From Spiractinospora alimapuensis (GTDB taxonomy: Bacteria > Actinomycetota > Actinomycetes > Streptosporangiales > Streptosporangiaceae): a DNA stretch of 64,000 nt. Numbering within the stretch: position 1 is the stretch's first letter; every line of letters starts with the position of its first letter. This document shows, one piece after another, positions 7,392-14,830 of the stretch. The DNA is taken from NCBI RefSeq assembly GCF_018437505.1, contig NZ_CP072467.1, positions 4,550,010 to 4,614,009 of the forward strand. Reading direction: 5' to 3'. The notes beneath the pieces are model-generated. The model did not search any database, was not told where the DNA came from, and saw nothing but the letters and a program-made list of their open reading frames with translations. Made by a program: the position numbers and the translations under genes.

Positions 7392-7747
7392 CGTGACCAC
7401 CGCCCTGTGCGCCGCGCCCGGTGCCGACCGCCTTCGACCTCGTCCACGACGTCGACTAGGTCCGTGAGGTCGTCGACGGCAGCGGCCGTCATGCGGCGGT
7501 GCCACGGGGACGTGCTGTAGCAGCCCAGACGAGACACGACCCGCTCGCGGGACACGGCGTCGGTGCACGCGGCACGCGTCGCCCACGCCGAGTACGCGAC
7601 CAGGTCGTCGTAGGCGTCGAGCTGGCGGTTCTCCCTCGCGGCGGCGACGCACCAGCCGAGGGCGACCAGGAGAACGGCCGCGCCGACGATCGTCACCGCC
7701 AGGGCGACCGGCGGGAGGACGGAGAGGTAGCGGTCAAGGGCGTCCAT
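7388..7747 (-). CDS. Phage membrane protein with cytoplasmic helical domain
   Basis: This 119-residue product has one strong transmembrane helix (about residues 10-35). The remainder is a soluble helical domain with paired cysteines (about 60 and 75) and an Asp/Val-rich segment (DDLTDLVDVVDEVE). It is coupled by ATGA to the microprotein gene downstream and begins 14 bp inside the previous gene. No family recognised. Confidence 0.5.
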   Translation of the reverse strand: MDALDRYLSVLPPVALAVTIVGAAVLLVALGWCVAAARENRQLDAYDDLVAYSAWATRAACTDAVSRERVVSRLGCYSTSPWHRRMTAAAVDDLTDLVDVVDEVEGGRHRARRTGRWSR

Positions 7748-7949
7748 CGGACCCCCCTTTGTCCTCGTCTTCGTCGTCCCGGCTTCGCCGGGCGTCCGGG
7801 TCGATGTCGCCCAAGACCGTGACGCCGTGCGCCCGGAGAAGGTCGACGACGGTCGTGGTCACATCCACGACGTCGTAGCGGCAGCACTGGTCCGTCCGCG
7901 CGATCGCACGGGCGATGGTGTCGACAGACACCCGAGCGTCAGATCCCAT
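7734..7949 (-). CDS. Small acidic phage protein
   Basis: This 71-residue product begins MGSDARVSVDTIARAIAR and has a predicted mixed alpha/beta core, then a charged tail rich in Asp, Glu and Lys. Its start lies 11 bp inside the preceding Cys-rich gene. No family recognised. Confidence 0.5.
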   Translation of the reverse strand: MGSDARVSVDTIARAIARTDQCCRYDVVDVTTTVVDLLRAHGVTVLGDIDPDARRSRDDEDEDKGGSDGRP

Positions 7950-8121
7950 CGGTCGCCACCTCCTCGGCCTCGGCCGGGCGGGCCACCGCGGGACACACCG
8001 ACGAGTGCGGAATCCGGGGGCACGCCCCGCAGCTCTGGCACCGGTCGGACGGGGTGCACGGGCCCCCGCGGTACGGATCGACCAGGAGGCACGAGCACGT
8101 GGGCGCAAGAAGGTCACTCAT
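7939..8121 (-). CDS. Cys-rich small phage protein
   Basis: This 60-residue product contains seven cysteines in its first 42 residues, including CSC and CQSCGAC, suggesting one or two bound zinc ions. ATG 8121 lies just inside the preceding gene. Similar short Cys-rich proteins are frequent in actinophage early operons; function unknown. Confidence 0.5.
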   Translation of the reverse strand: MSDLLAPTCSCLLVDPYRGGPCTPSDRCQSCGACPRIPHSSVCPAVARPAEAEEVATDGI

Positions 8122-8434
8122 CGGCGGTCTCCCCCTCGCGGTCGACCATCGCCCACACCTCGACGGCGACGTCATCGACGACCGTGGTCGCGGTCACCTT
8201 GGTCCACGCGGGGCTGGCGTGGGTCGACCGCTCCTCGTGCGCCTCGACGCCGAGGGCCTCGGCCCACGCGGCGACGACCGCGCGCTCGGCGTCGTCGCCG
8301 GTGTGGGCGCACGTCTGGCCGACCAGCTCGCCCCGGCGCACCGTCCACTGGACGGGCGACGCGGCGGCATCGGAGTGGATGGTGAGCAGCACCATCAGGA
8401 CGCGCGCGGCGTCGGCCTGCGTGGGGGTTCTCAT
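8114..8434 (-). CDS. Phage hypothetical protein
   Basis: This 106-residue product starts MRTPTQADAARVLMVLLT and has two Trp-Ala-containing helices (VVAAWAEALG and VEVWAMVDRE). It overlaps both neighbours by one to eight bases. No motif is recognised; the reading frame, start and coupling support it as real. Confidence 0.5.
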   Translation of the reverse strand: MRTPTQADAARVLMVLLTIHSDAAASPVQWTVRRGELVGQTCAHTGDDAERAVVAAWAEALGVEAHEERSTHASPAWTKVTATTVVDDVAVEVWAMVDREGETADE

Positions 8435-8652
8435 CACTCGCCACCCCCCGCAGGGGAACCGCCGGTGAGCAGCGCGCGAACCTCGGTCTCCCGATACCGG
8501 CGATGCCCACCCAGCGTGCGGATCGAGGTCAGCTTGCCCGCCTTCGCCCAACGCGTGACGGTCTTCGGGTCAACACGGAACATCGCGGCGACCTCGGCAG
8601 GGGTCAACAGGGGCTCAGGCGTGAGCCCTCCGTGGTCTGGGATACTGGTCAT
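8434..8652 (-). CDS. BldC/MerR-like helix-turn-helix protein
   Basis: The 72-residue product is a single winged-helix domain of the BldC/HTH_17 type: LLTPAEVAAMFRVDPKTVTRW is the helix-turn-helix, and TLGGHRRYRETEVRALL forms the wing and last helix. GAAAGGA stands about 8 nt before ATG 8652. It could act as a DNA-bending excisionase or a transcription factor. Its position next to another excisionase-like gene supports a role in the lysogeny region. Confidence 0.8.
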   Translation of the reverse strand: MTSIPDHGGLTPEPLLTPAEVAAMFRVDPKTVTRWAKAGKLTSIRTLGGHRRYRETEVRALLTGGSPAGGGE

Positions 8653-8733
8653 TGGCCCTGTCCTTTCTCTTGGTGGTGATGGGGCCGAGCCCTCGTCCCG
8701 GCGGCATCCGGGCGGGGGCGCTTTCATGAGGGG

Positions 8734-8934
8734 TCAGGCGACGGCCTGGTCGACGAACTCGTCGAGGGCTTCGATCGGCACACGGCGTGCGGTGTGGATC
8801 TTGATCGACCGAAGTCGGCCGGTCTTGATCAGCGACCAGCACATGGCCTCGCTGATTGCGAGCGCACCGGCGGCTTCGTGGACCCGCAGTAGCCGGCGTG
8901 GCGTCGGCGCTGCGTCGGCGTCGACGGAATTCAT
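8734..8934 (-). CDS. Excisionase-like DNA-binding protein
   Basis: This 66-residue product has an HTH_17/excisionase pattern: RRLLRVHEAAGALAISE (first helices), then LIKTGRLRSIKIH and RRVPIEALDEFVDQ (wing and last helix). Xis proteins of this type bend attachment-site DNA and direct the integrase to excision. The start overlaps the stop of the Cro-like gene upstream (ATGA), so it would be made when the lytic promoter is open. Confidence 0.78.
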   Translation of the reverse strand: MNSVDADAAPTPRRLLRVHEAAGALAISEAMCWSLIKTGRLRSIKIHTARRVPIEALDEFVDQAVA

Positions 8935-9173
8935 GCCGCCACCTCCTCGGCATTTATCGGCATCCTGAGGATCGCGGCGCGCCGGACGCCGAGGGCGTCC
9001 GCGATGCGACCGGCAAGAACCGCCGAGCAAGCACGAGTTTCAAGTTCGATGTTGCTGACGTGCTGTGATGTGGTTCGGGCGCGGTCGGCGAGCTCGGATG
9101 TGCTCATGCCGAGGAGGTGGCGGAACTCGCGAATGGCGGTGCCGTTCACCGCCGCTGTGGGGGTCTTGGGCAT
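8931..9173 (-). CDS. XRE-family regulator, Cro-like, first gene of the leftward operon
   Basis: This 80-residue protein is almost entirely a helix-turn-helix domain: FRHLLGMSTSELADRARTTSQHVSNIE is the classic XRE HTH. ATG 9173 is chosen because the upstream alternatives (9194, 9200) would place the operator repeats inside the coding region. It diverges from the larger repressor gene across 214 bp of operator DNA, the arrangement of a Cro/CI switch. Cro identity is inferred from its small size and position. Confidence 0.78.
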   Translation of the reverse strand: MPKTPTAAVNGTAIREFRHLLGMSTSELADRARTTSQHVSNIELETRACSAVLAGRIADALGVRRAAILRMPINAEEVAA

Positions 9174-9183
9174 GGCAGCACTA

Positions 9184-9323
9184 TAGGCATCCATAGGCAT
9201 GCATGCAAGTCAGTGAGGGCATGTTTCGGCATCATGCCCGGTGGGTTGTTACTTCAGGGGGGCCCTTACTGTTCCGCTATATACTCGTACCCAATAGGCA
9301 ACAAGGATGCCTATTGATGCCTA
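9184..9323. promoter_or_regulatory. Paired TAGGCAT operators between the Cro-like and CI-like genes
   Basis: TAGGCAT is repeated at 9184-9190 and 9194-9200. Its complement ATGCCTA is repeated at 9307-9313 and 9317-9323. Both pairs have a 10-bp period, so each places two half-sites on one face of the helix. A further TAGGCA at 9295-9300 forms an inverted repeat with the ATGCCTA at 9307. A TATACT box lies at 9280-9285. This symmetrical layout is what a lysogeny switch needs. Which repressor binds where is not known. Confidence 0.65.
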
Positions 9324-9387
9324 GGGCGATATACGTAACGATCCTCGGTATGGAACACTTGCTCACGGCACGGAAGGGCAGTCCGCC

Positions 9388-9861
9388 ATGGCGCGTCCAA
9401 GCATTGACCTTGGGGATCGCGCGGCCGAGGTTGGCGCCGCCGTGCGGGCGCGACGCGAAATGCTCGGTGTAGACCGCATGGAGTTCGCCCGGCGGGACCC
9501 CTCCGTTTCCTACCGGATGCTCCAAGACCTGGAACGCGGGAAGCGTAGTCGCTTCAGCGAAGATGTAATTGCAAAGGTCGAAGCGAAGCTTGCTTGGGCG
9601 CGTGGTTCGATCGAGCGGCTGGCCTCCGGGGTGGCGCCAGTTGATCTAATCCCTACTGGAGAAGGCAAGGTCGAAGCCGGACTGAAAGCGGCTAGCCTCG
9701 CGCAGCACATCGTTCGGGACCTCGCGGACGACATCGCGGCCGACGAGGACCTCTCTCCCGACGAGGCCAACGAACTCTTAAAGAGGGCACTGGAACAGGC
9801 CCGGACACAGGCGCTCATGATCGTTCACATGGAGCGCGAACGCCGCCGACGCGATCGATAG
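9388..9861 (+). CDS. CI-like helix-turn-helix repressor
   Basis: The 157-residue product has an N-terminal XRE-type domain (about residues 8-60; VGAAVRARREMLGVDRMEF and SYRMLQDLERGKRSRFSED) and a helical C-terminal half with acidic residues and a basic end (HMERERRRRDR). GAAGGG lies about 9 nt before ATG 9388. It lacks the Ser/Lys peptidase domain of LexA-like repressors, so its inactivation must work differently. Divergence from the small Cro-like gene supports a lysogeny role. Confidence 0.75.
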   Translation: MARPSIDLGDRAAEVGAAVRARREMLGVDRMEFARRDPSVSYRMLQDLERGKRSRFSEDVIAKVEAKLAWARGSIERLASGVAPVDLIPTGEGKVEAGLKAASLAQHIVRDLADDIAADEDLSPDEANELLKRALEQARTQALMIVHMERERRRRDR

Positions 9862-9937
9862 CACTACCCGGCGGGCGTAACAGAGAGTGTTGATTTCCAG
9901 GGCGAACAACCTGGAAAGCCTGAAATGATTTCGTTCT

Positions 9938-10016
9938 GTTACGGACATGTTGGGTGATCACGCTTACCGTGGCATTTCACCCCAGCAGAATCCCCCGGGG
10001 GGGCAATGTCCGTAAC
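9938..10016. repeat. Eleven-base inverted repeat GTTACGGACAT
   Basis: GTTACGGACAT (9938-9948) and ATGTCCGTAAC (10006-10016) are perfect complements 57 bp apart. The right arm includes the start codon of the next gene. A regulator binding both arms could loop out the promoter between them. Confidence 0.45.
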
Positions 10017-10257
10017 GCCCTTAACTAGCGCTCGTCCCCGCATTTGGATCATGCGGACGCGACTACCACCAGGAACCGCGATCATAACCGTCATCGATGC
10101 CGCTGGCGCCGGCATCGACGGCGGCTACCTGATCACCATTAACCAGACAGCCCCGACGGCAACCGCACACGCGGCCTTGGCCGCAGCCGTCCCGTCGCTC
10201 ACCGATGTGGAGCTCGAAGTCGCCCTCGCCGCGGCCGAAGCTCCACCCGATCCCTAA
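10006..10257 (+). CDS. Small hypothetical protein upstream of the integrase
   Basis: The 83-residue product starts MSVTPLTSARPRIWI and contains a beta-rich middle (TAIITVIDAAG, GGYLITINQ) followed by an alanine-rich helical end. The start codon lies within the right arm of an inverted repeat. A G-run is the only ribosome-binding-site candidate. It shares direction with the repressor and integrase genes and is followed by a strong hairpin. No family recognised; it may be a regulator partner or not a gene. Confidence 0.4.
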   Translation: MSVTPLTSARPRIWIMRTRLPPGTAIITVIDAAGAGIDGGYLITINQTAPTATAHAALAAAVPSLTDVELEVALAAAEAPPDP

Positions 10258-10263
10258 AAAGGT

Positions 10264-10291
10264 GGGCCGCCGCGTTGCACCGCGGCGGCCC
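10264..10291 (-). terminator. GC-rich hairpin before the integrase gene
   Basis: GGGCCGCCGCG (10264-10274) pairs perfectly with CGCGGCGGCCC (10281-10291). On the minus strand it is followed by a run of five Ts, so it is best placed to stop leftward transcripts, and could slow rightward ones. Confidence 0.5.
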
Positions 10292-10330
10292 AGGCTCTCG
10301 TCCACAGCAGATGAACGAGGAGAACAGCAT

Positions 10331-11788
10331 ATGACCGACGAAGGACGAGGACGCGCCCCCAACCTGCGCTCCTCCATCTACTTCTCTGACTCCGACGGCC
10401 TCTGGCACGGCTGGGTCACCATGGGCGTCAAGTCCGACGGCCGCCCCGACCGGCGCCACCGGAAAGCGCAGACCGAAGCCGAAGTCACCCAGAAAGTCCA
10501 GGCGCTCGAAGCCGACCGGGACGCGGGCCGGGTCACGAAGACCGGCAGAACCCCTACTGTCGAGCAATGGTTCGAACGGTGGCTGACGAGGGTCGTTTCC
10601 CGCGAGGTCGACGAGAACACCCTCACGACGTCCTACGAGCCAACTGTGCGACGCCACATCATTCCGGGCCTCGGTCGCCACCGCATCGACAACGTGCTGC
10701 CGGACCACATCGAGGACTTCTACGAGCGCCTGGCTGACGAGAAGGGGCTCGCCCAGTCCACGATCTTGAAGGTTCACTGGAGGCTGATGGCTGGCTTCCA
10801 AGTGGCCACCGATCGGGATCTGATCAAGCGCAACCCGGTCTCATTGGTGAAGCCGCCCTCGAGTGAAGCGGTGGCCGAGGGCGAGCCGCTCGGACGGGAG
10901 GAGGCACGTGTACTCCTGAGGGCATGCCGGGGTCGACGGATGGGCATCCGCTGGTCGTTGGCACTCACCTTGGGGATCCGCCAGTCCGAAGCCCTCGGCC
11001 TCCGGTGGCCCTACCTGAAGGCCGCATGCGACCCATGCCGAGTGGTCTACGACCTCCAGGACCTGTTCGCTACCGACGCCAAGGGCTGCCCGGCGTGCAG
11101 TGGCCAGCTCCACTATGAGGCCCGGGTCGAGTGGCAGCTTAAGCACCGCCCGTTCCGTCATGGGTGCGAGGACATCGCGGCGTGTACTAAAGGTAGGCAC
11201 CTCATCGCCTGCCCGACGGGGTGTAAGGGTCACCACAAGCCGAAGTGCGAGCCCGGATGCACGGCGCGGTATCACCAGTGCCCGAAGCGCCCGTGCCCGA
11301 CAGCGTGCGAAGGCCACGGCCGTGAGTGTCCGGATCGGGTCGGCGGCGACTACTACTTCGGGCGGCGCAAGGCGTCGGGAAAAGGAAAGGGGAAGCAGCG
11401 CCTGGTCTTGCCCATCCCGCCCCCGTTGGTGACGGAGCTCCGGGTGCACTGGCAGATGCAGCGGCACGAGGCAGACCTTGCAGGAGAGAACTGGGAAGGC
11501 GCCACATGGGACCTGGTCTTCGCCTCTCCAGCCGGAGGGCCGATCGGGAAGCACACCGACTGGGAAGACTGGAAGCGCCTCCTGGCCGTGGCCGGGGTGC
11601 GCGACGTTCGGGTTCACGATGGGCGGCACACCGCCGCGACTATCCTCACGGAGCTTGGGGCAGACGCCAGGACCGTTCAGGAGATTCTCGGCCACTCCCA
11701 GATCTCGCAGACCGAGCGGTACATCCACGTGAGCAGCGACCAAGCGCGCGCGGCGATTGGGAAGATGTCGACGCTGTTCGACGAGTAG
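10331..11788 (+). CDS. int: Tyrosine integrase with Cys-rich insertion
   Basis: This 485-residue integrase catalyses recombination between phage and host attachment sites. The N-terminal SAM-like core-binding domain spans about residues 80-190. Catalytic residues visible are Arg217 (GIRQSE), His429 and Arg432 (HDGRH), His455 (LGHSQ) and nucleophile Tyr464 (ERYIHV). Between Arg217 and His429 lies a segment (233-333) with 14 cysteines and many histidines, far longer than in lambda-type integrases and probably zinc-binding. A GAGGAGAA ribosome-binding site precedes ATG 10331. The gene ends 95 bp from the tRNA-Arg 3' end, its likely attachment site. Confidence 0.93.
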   Translation: MTDEGRGRAPNLRSSIYFSDSDGLWHGWVTMGVKSDGRPDRRHRKAQTEAEVTQKVQALEADRDAGRVTKTGRTPTVEQWFERWLTRVVSREVDENTLTTSYEPTVRRHIIPGLGRHRIDNVLPDHIEDFYERLADEKGLAQSTILKVHWRLMAGFQVATDRDLIKRNPVSLVKPPSSEAVAEGEPLGREEARVLLRACRGRRMGIRWSLALTLGIRQSEALGLRWPYLKAACDPCRVVYDLQDLFATDAKGCPACSGQLHYEARVEWQLKHRPFRHGCEDIAACTKGRHLIACPTGCKGHHKPKCEPGCTARYHQCPKRPCPTACEGHGRECPDRVGGDYYFGRRKASGKGKGKQRLVLPIPPPLVTELRVHWQMQRHEADLAGENWEGATWDLVFASPAGGPIGKHTDWEDWKRLLAVAGVRDVRVHDGRHTAATILTELGADARTVQEILGHSQISQTERYIHVSSDQARAAIGKMSTLFDE

Positions 11789-11883
11789 TAGAGGTGCATG
11801 GAGCGCTGTGGACTGCAACCTGGATTGCAACCCACAGGCTCCGTTCTTGGTGACGTTGCGAAGTGCTCGCAGGTCACCGCGTG

Positions 11884-11956
11884 TGGCCCCAGCAGGATTC
11901 GAACCTGCGGCACCCGCTTTAGGAGAGCGGTGCTCTGTCCCCTGAGCTATGAGGCC
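11884..11956 (-). tRNA. tRNA-Arg (anticodon CCT)
   Basis: The minus strand folds into a full 73-nt cloverleaf: acceptor GGCCTCA/TGGGGCC, anticodon loop CTCCTAA, T arm GCAGG-TTCGAAT-CCTGC, and discriminator A. No CCA is encoded. The anticodon CCT reads the rare AGG arginine codon. Its 3' end faces the integrase gene, so the T arm and acceptor half are the likely prophage attachment site. Confidence 0.95.
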
Positions 11957-12295
11957 CGGCACACCAAGGATATCGGAACCGCCGGCAGGTCGTGCCTTTC
12001 ATGCTCGGCGGGCGAGCGTGTGTGTGCGGACCGCTAGGATCGACCCTCTGTTGCGAGTAAGGTTTTAGGACGGTTTGAATCCGTAACCGACGGATCCAGT
12101 ACCGCTCGAATGTGTGTGGGCCCCGGCCCCCGCGGTTGTGACCGGTTGTGGGAGACTGCCGCGCGTCGCATCGAGCGGGCGTCCGTATCGGAGACGGGTG
12201 TACGCTCTAGGCGCTGTGTCGGCGCCATCGGCGCGAGTCGCAAACCCCACCCTGACCGCGCCGATCGAGGTATGGGCAGTCGGAGGACCATTTCA
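11957..12295. other. Intergenic region between tRNA-Arg and the M15 peptidase gene
   Basis: About 340 bp hold the tRNA promoter and probably the peptidase promoter. I see no convincing gene, hairpin or repeat in it. A GGAGG ribosome-binding site at 12282-12286 belongs to the peptidase gene. Confidence 0.4.
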
Positions 12296-13408
12296 GTGCC
12301 GTTCGCATCGGGAGTGCTGCCATGGACCCGCGGCACGACGACCGGCGGTTCGAGCAAGGGTGCTCTGCGTGATCACTCCAGGCTCACACGCAGCAGCGTC
12401 CTGGTGATCGCGGCCGCGTTGCTCGCCGGGCCCGTGGGCCAGACCGCGGCCGCTCCTGTCCTGTCGCCGGTCTCGGCCGACGATCTGGACGACTTGGCGG
12501 AGCAGGCCGAGGAGGCACGCGACGAGCTCGAGGAAGCCACCGACGCCTACACCGAGCGCGAAGAGGAGCTCGAGGCGGCCCAAGAGGAGTTGGTCTCGAC
12601 CCTGCACTCCCTACAGCAGACCGAGCTGCGACTCGGTGAACTGCGGGAACCACTGGCCGAACTGGCGGCGACGCTCTACAAGCAGCCCGAGGCCGGCGTC
12701 GTCGGCGTACTGACCTCAGAGTCCCTCGGTACCGACCTCGAGGTGGAGTCCTACGTCCACAAACTCGCCGAGGACCGGGAAGCCGTCCTGGAAGAGGCGA
12801 GCGGGCTGCACGACGACCAGGGCGAACTGACCACGTCCGCCCAGGAGCTCCAGGCGAGCACCCAGCTCGAACGGGTGGAGCTGGAAGACGAACTGGAGGA
12901 GCTCCGCAACCTCTCCGAGGAGAGCACCGAAGCCCTCTACGCCGAGCTGGAGGCCCGCGGGATGTCCGTGGACGCCTACATGGCCGGCGTGGACTGCGAC
13001 ACCAGCCAGGTCGAGGCGGCCGACAACGCCCCCAACGGTCTGATCCCCGAGGACGCCCTGTGCGACGTGGGGGACGGTGACCTGCTGCGGGCCGACGCCG
13101 CGATCGACTTCCTCGCCCTGAACCAGGAGTACAACGAACAGTTCGGTGAGGACATCTGCATCACCGCGGCCTATCGTGACCTGCCGAACCAGCACCGCGT
13201 CTACGCCGAGCGCCCCGGATTCGCGGCGATCCCCGGAACGAGTACCCACGGTCGAGCCCTCGCCCTCGACCTGTGCAACGGGTTGAACAACTACCGTTCC
13301 GAGAAGTGGAACTGGTTGGAGACCAACGGGGCGCCCTACGGGTGGATCCACCCCGACTGGGCGAAGGGAAGCCCGTTCGAGCCGTGGCACTGGGAGTACG
13401 AAGGCTGA
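12296..13408 (+). CDS. Secreted M15-family (VanY/D-Ala-D-Ala carboxypeptidase-like) peptidase with coiled coil
   Basis: This roughly 370-residue protein has a signal-like hydrophobic stretch (VLVIAAALLAGPVGQTAAA, about residues 33-51), then a Glu-rich coiled coil (about 60-210) and a C-terminal M15 domain. Zinc and catalytic residues are in STHGRALALDL (His and Asp) and PWHWEY near the end. It probably trims peptidoglycan outside the membrane; the coiled coil resembles that of cell-wall hydrolases controlled by division proteins. GTG 12296 is chosen for its GGAGG 9 nt upstream; ATG 12272 is an alternative. Confidence 0.85.
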   Translation: MPFASGVLPWTRGTTTGGSSKGALRDHSRLTRSSVLVIAAALLAGPVGQTAAAPVLSPVSADDLDDLAEQAEEARDELEEATDAYTEREEELEAAQEELVSTLHSLQQTELRLGELREPLAELAATLYKQPEAGVVGVLTSESLGTDLEVESYVHKLAEDREAVLEEASGLHDDQGELTTSAQELQASTQLERVELEDELEELRNLSEESTEALYAELEARGMSVDAYMAGVDCDTSQVEAADNAPNGLIPEDALCDVGDGDLLRADAAIDFLALNQEYNEQFGEDICITAAYRDLPNQHRVYAERPGFAAIPGTSTHGRALALDLCNGLNNYRSEKWNWLETNGAPYGWIHPDWAKGSPFEPWHWEYEG

Positions 13409-13511
13409 GCCGGCGGCCGCGAGGGGCGGCCGAGGACTCCGGCCAGTCCCGAACCCTCCGCCGTGGCGCCACACAAGGCGTGGGGCTTCGGGACCGCCGA
13501 CAGCGCTGACC

Positions 13512-13919
13512 TCAGGTCGCCACCTGGGGCGTCACCTGGACGGTGCACTGCGAACAGCGCGTCGCCTCGTTCGGGATCTCGCTGCGGCATTCGGGGCACT
13601 CACGCGTGGTGCTCTCCTCCAGTCGGGTCATCCGGTCGTAGAGCGCGCCCATGGGCAGGACGACCAGGAAGTACAGGATCGCGGCGATGATGACGAACGC
13701 GATCACGGCGTCGACGAACGCGCCGTAGAGGAACTGGCTGCCGTTGATCTCGAAGTAGAGGTCCGAGAACTCCGGGACACCGCCGAAGATCCCCAGCAGT
13801 GGCGTGATGAAGCCCTTGGTGAACGCCGTGATGAGATCACCGAACGCGGCGCCGATCACGACCGCGACCGCGAGTTGGATCAGGTTTCCCTGCAACAGGA
13901 ACTTGCGGAATCCGCTCAC
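13512..13919 (-). CDS. mscL: Large-conductance mechanosensitive channel with zinc-ribbon tail
   Basis: This 135-residue MscL opens under membrane tension to release solutes after osmotic downshock. GFRKFLLQGNLIQLAVAVVIG is the conserved N-terminal helix and first transmembrane segment; the second (about residues 65-90) ends in a charged cytoplasmic helix. The tail carries CPEC and CSQC, forming a zinc ribbon that ordinary MscL lacks. GTG 13919 is preferred to ATG 13937 because it has a GAGGG site and fits the family start. It is convergent with the peptidase gene. Confidence 0.9.
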   Translation of the reverse strand: MSGFRKFLLQGNLIQLAVAVVIGAAFGDLITAFTKGFITPLLGIFGGVPEFSDLYFEINGSQFLYGAFVDAVIAFVIIAAILYFLVVLPMGALYDRMTRLEESTTRECPECRSEIPNEATRCSQCTVQVTPQVAT

Positions 13920-13948
13920 GACAGCACCCTCAATCAACCGTGTGTTTT

Positions 13949-14620
13949 CTACCGGCTGCGTATCGTAACGGAAAGCCGTCCGTCCACGGCGCTGGACGCC
14001 AGGGCCCGTGCCTCGTCCTCGGTCACCGCGACGAGCAGCAGCGCGTCCCCTCCGGTCGCGCCCTCGGCGTCGGGCACCGTCATCACCAGGCGGTCACTGG
14101 CCACAACGGCGGCGCCGCCCCCGCTCAGTCCCACCTCGGTCTCGGTGGTGGCGAGGACGTCGATGCGCGTCCCGGGCGCGACGAGTTCGGCGACACCGGG
14201 ATCGGCGATCCGTACCGGGGCGGCCACCAGGTCGGGCCCGTAGTCGGCGGCGGCCGGTTCGGACAGCCGGGCCACGGTCAGGATCTCTCCCTCGCCCACG
14301 GGAGCGTTCAGTCGCGCCGTGGTGAGGTCGGCGTCACTGGGCAGCGCGCCGGCCGGGACCAGTGCTGGGGGAACCGAGCGCACGGTGACCGCCGAGCCGT
14401 CGACGGCGTCGCTCGCGGTCAGGTCGTGCGCGGCGGTGAGGACGGCGACGGACTCACCCTCCACCGGGCGCAGCGCGAGCACCGTGGCCGCCGCCGCGAG
14501 TAGCCCGCACAGCGCCGAGAGGCGTCGGCGATGGCGCAGGACGGACCAACGCAGGGGGAGCGTCCGCGCGGTCAGGGTGGGGTGGGTCCCGCGGGATCCA
14601 CGAGAGGCCGACGGTGCCAT
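13949..14620 (-). CDS. SAF-domain protein, CpaB/RcpC-like
   Basis: The 223-residue product has a basic N-terminus, one transmembrane helix (about residues 34-50), and a SAF domain beginning ESVAVLTAAHDLTASDAV with VPPALVPAGAL. The following RIADPGVAELVAPGTRIDVLAT resembles the periplasmic part of CpaB/RcpC pilus-assembly proteins. No tad pilus genes are visible here. In Actinobacteria this gene often sits alone near mscL and fmdB, so a pilus role is uncertain. Confidence 0.75.
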   Translation of the reverse strand: MAPSASRGSRGTHPTLTARTLPLRWSVLRHRRRLSALCGLLAAAATVLALRPVEGESVAVLTAAHDLTASDAVDGSAVTVRSVPPALVPAGALPSDADLTTARLNAPVGEGEILTVARLSEPAAADYGPDLVAAPVRIADPGVAELVAPGTRIDVLATTETEVGLSGGGAAVVASDRLVMTVPDAEGATGGDALLLVAVTEDEARALASSAVDGRLSVTIRSR

Positions 14621-14793
14621 GGCGCCTCCGACGAGGAGTGGATGGCGCCACCATAGGTCGGCGAGCGCGGTTTCGCCGTGGGCTGTCCACAGGTCCGCTC
14701 ACCGCTGTCGCGAGTCGGGGCGGTTCGCGGGGGTCCAACGCGGCCACACGCGTCATGGTGGATCGGGTCCGTCGAGGACTGGGCACGCTGACG

Positions 14794-14816
14794 GGCCCCG
14801 CGGGTGCCGCGGGGCC
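14794..14816 (-). terminator. Hairpin downstream of the FmdB-type gene
   Basis: GGCCCCGCGG (14794-14803) and CCGCGGGGCC (14807-14816) form a perfect 10-bp stem with a 3-nt loop, 14 bp past the stop codon. There is no U-tract, as is common in Actinobacteria. Confidence 0.55.
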
Positions 14817-14830
14817 GCGCACTGGGTGGG

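Larger units (their letters stand above)
1..11883. mobile_element. Prophage, right (integrase-proximal) part; continues beyond the left edge
   Basis: A leftward gene train with stop/start overlaps encodes SSB, a DnaC-like loader, a replication initiator, RusA, RecT and YqaJ-type recombination proteins, WhiB, small zinc proteins and excisionase-like proteins. It meets a divergent repressor gene and a rightward tyrosine integrase gene that ends 95 bp from the 3' end of tRNA-Arg. This is the usual order of a temperate actinophage early region. No portal, terminase, capsid or lysis gene is visible, so those must lie to the left, outside the window. An AICE plasmid is less likely because no FtsK-like transfer gene is present. 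The right boundary at the tRNA is inferred. Confidence 0.85.
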
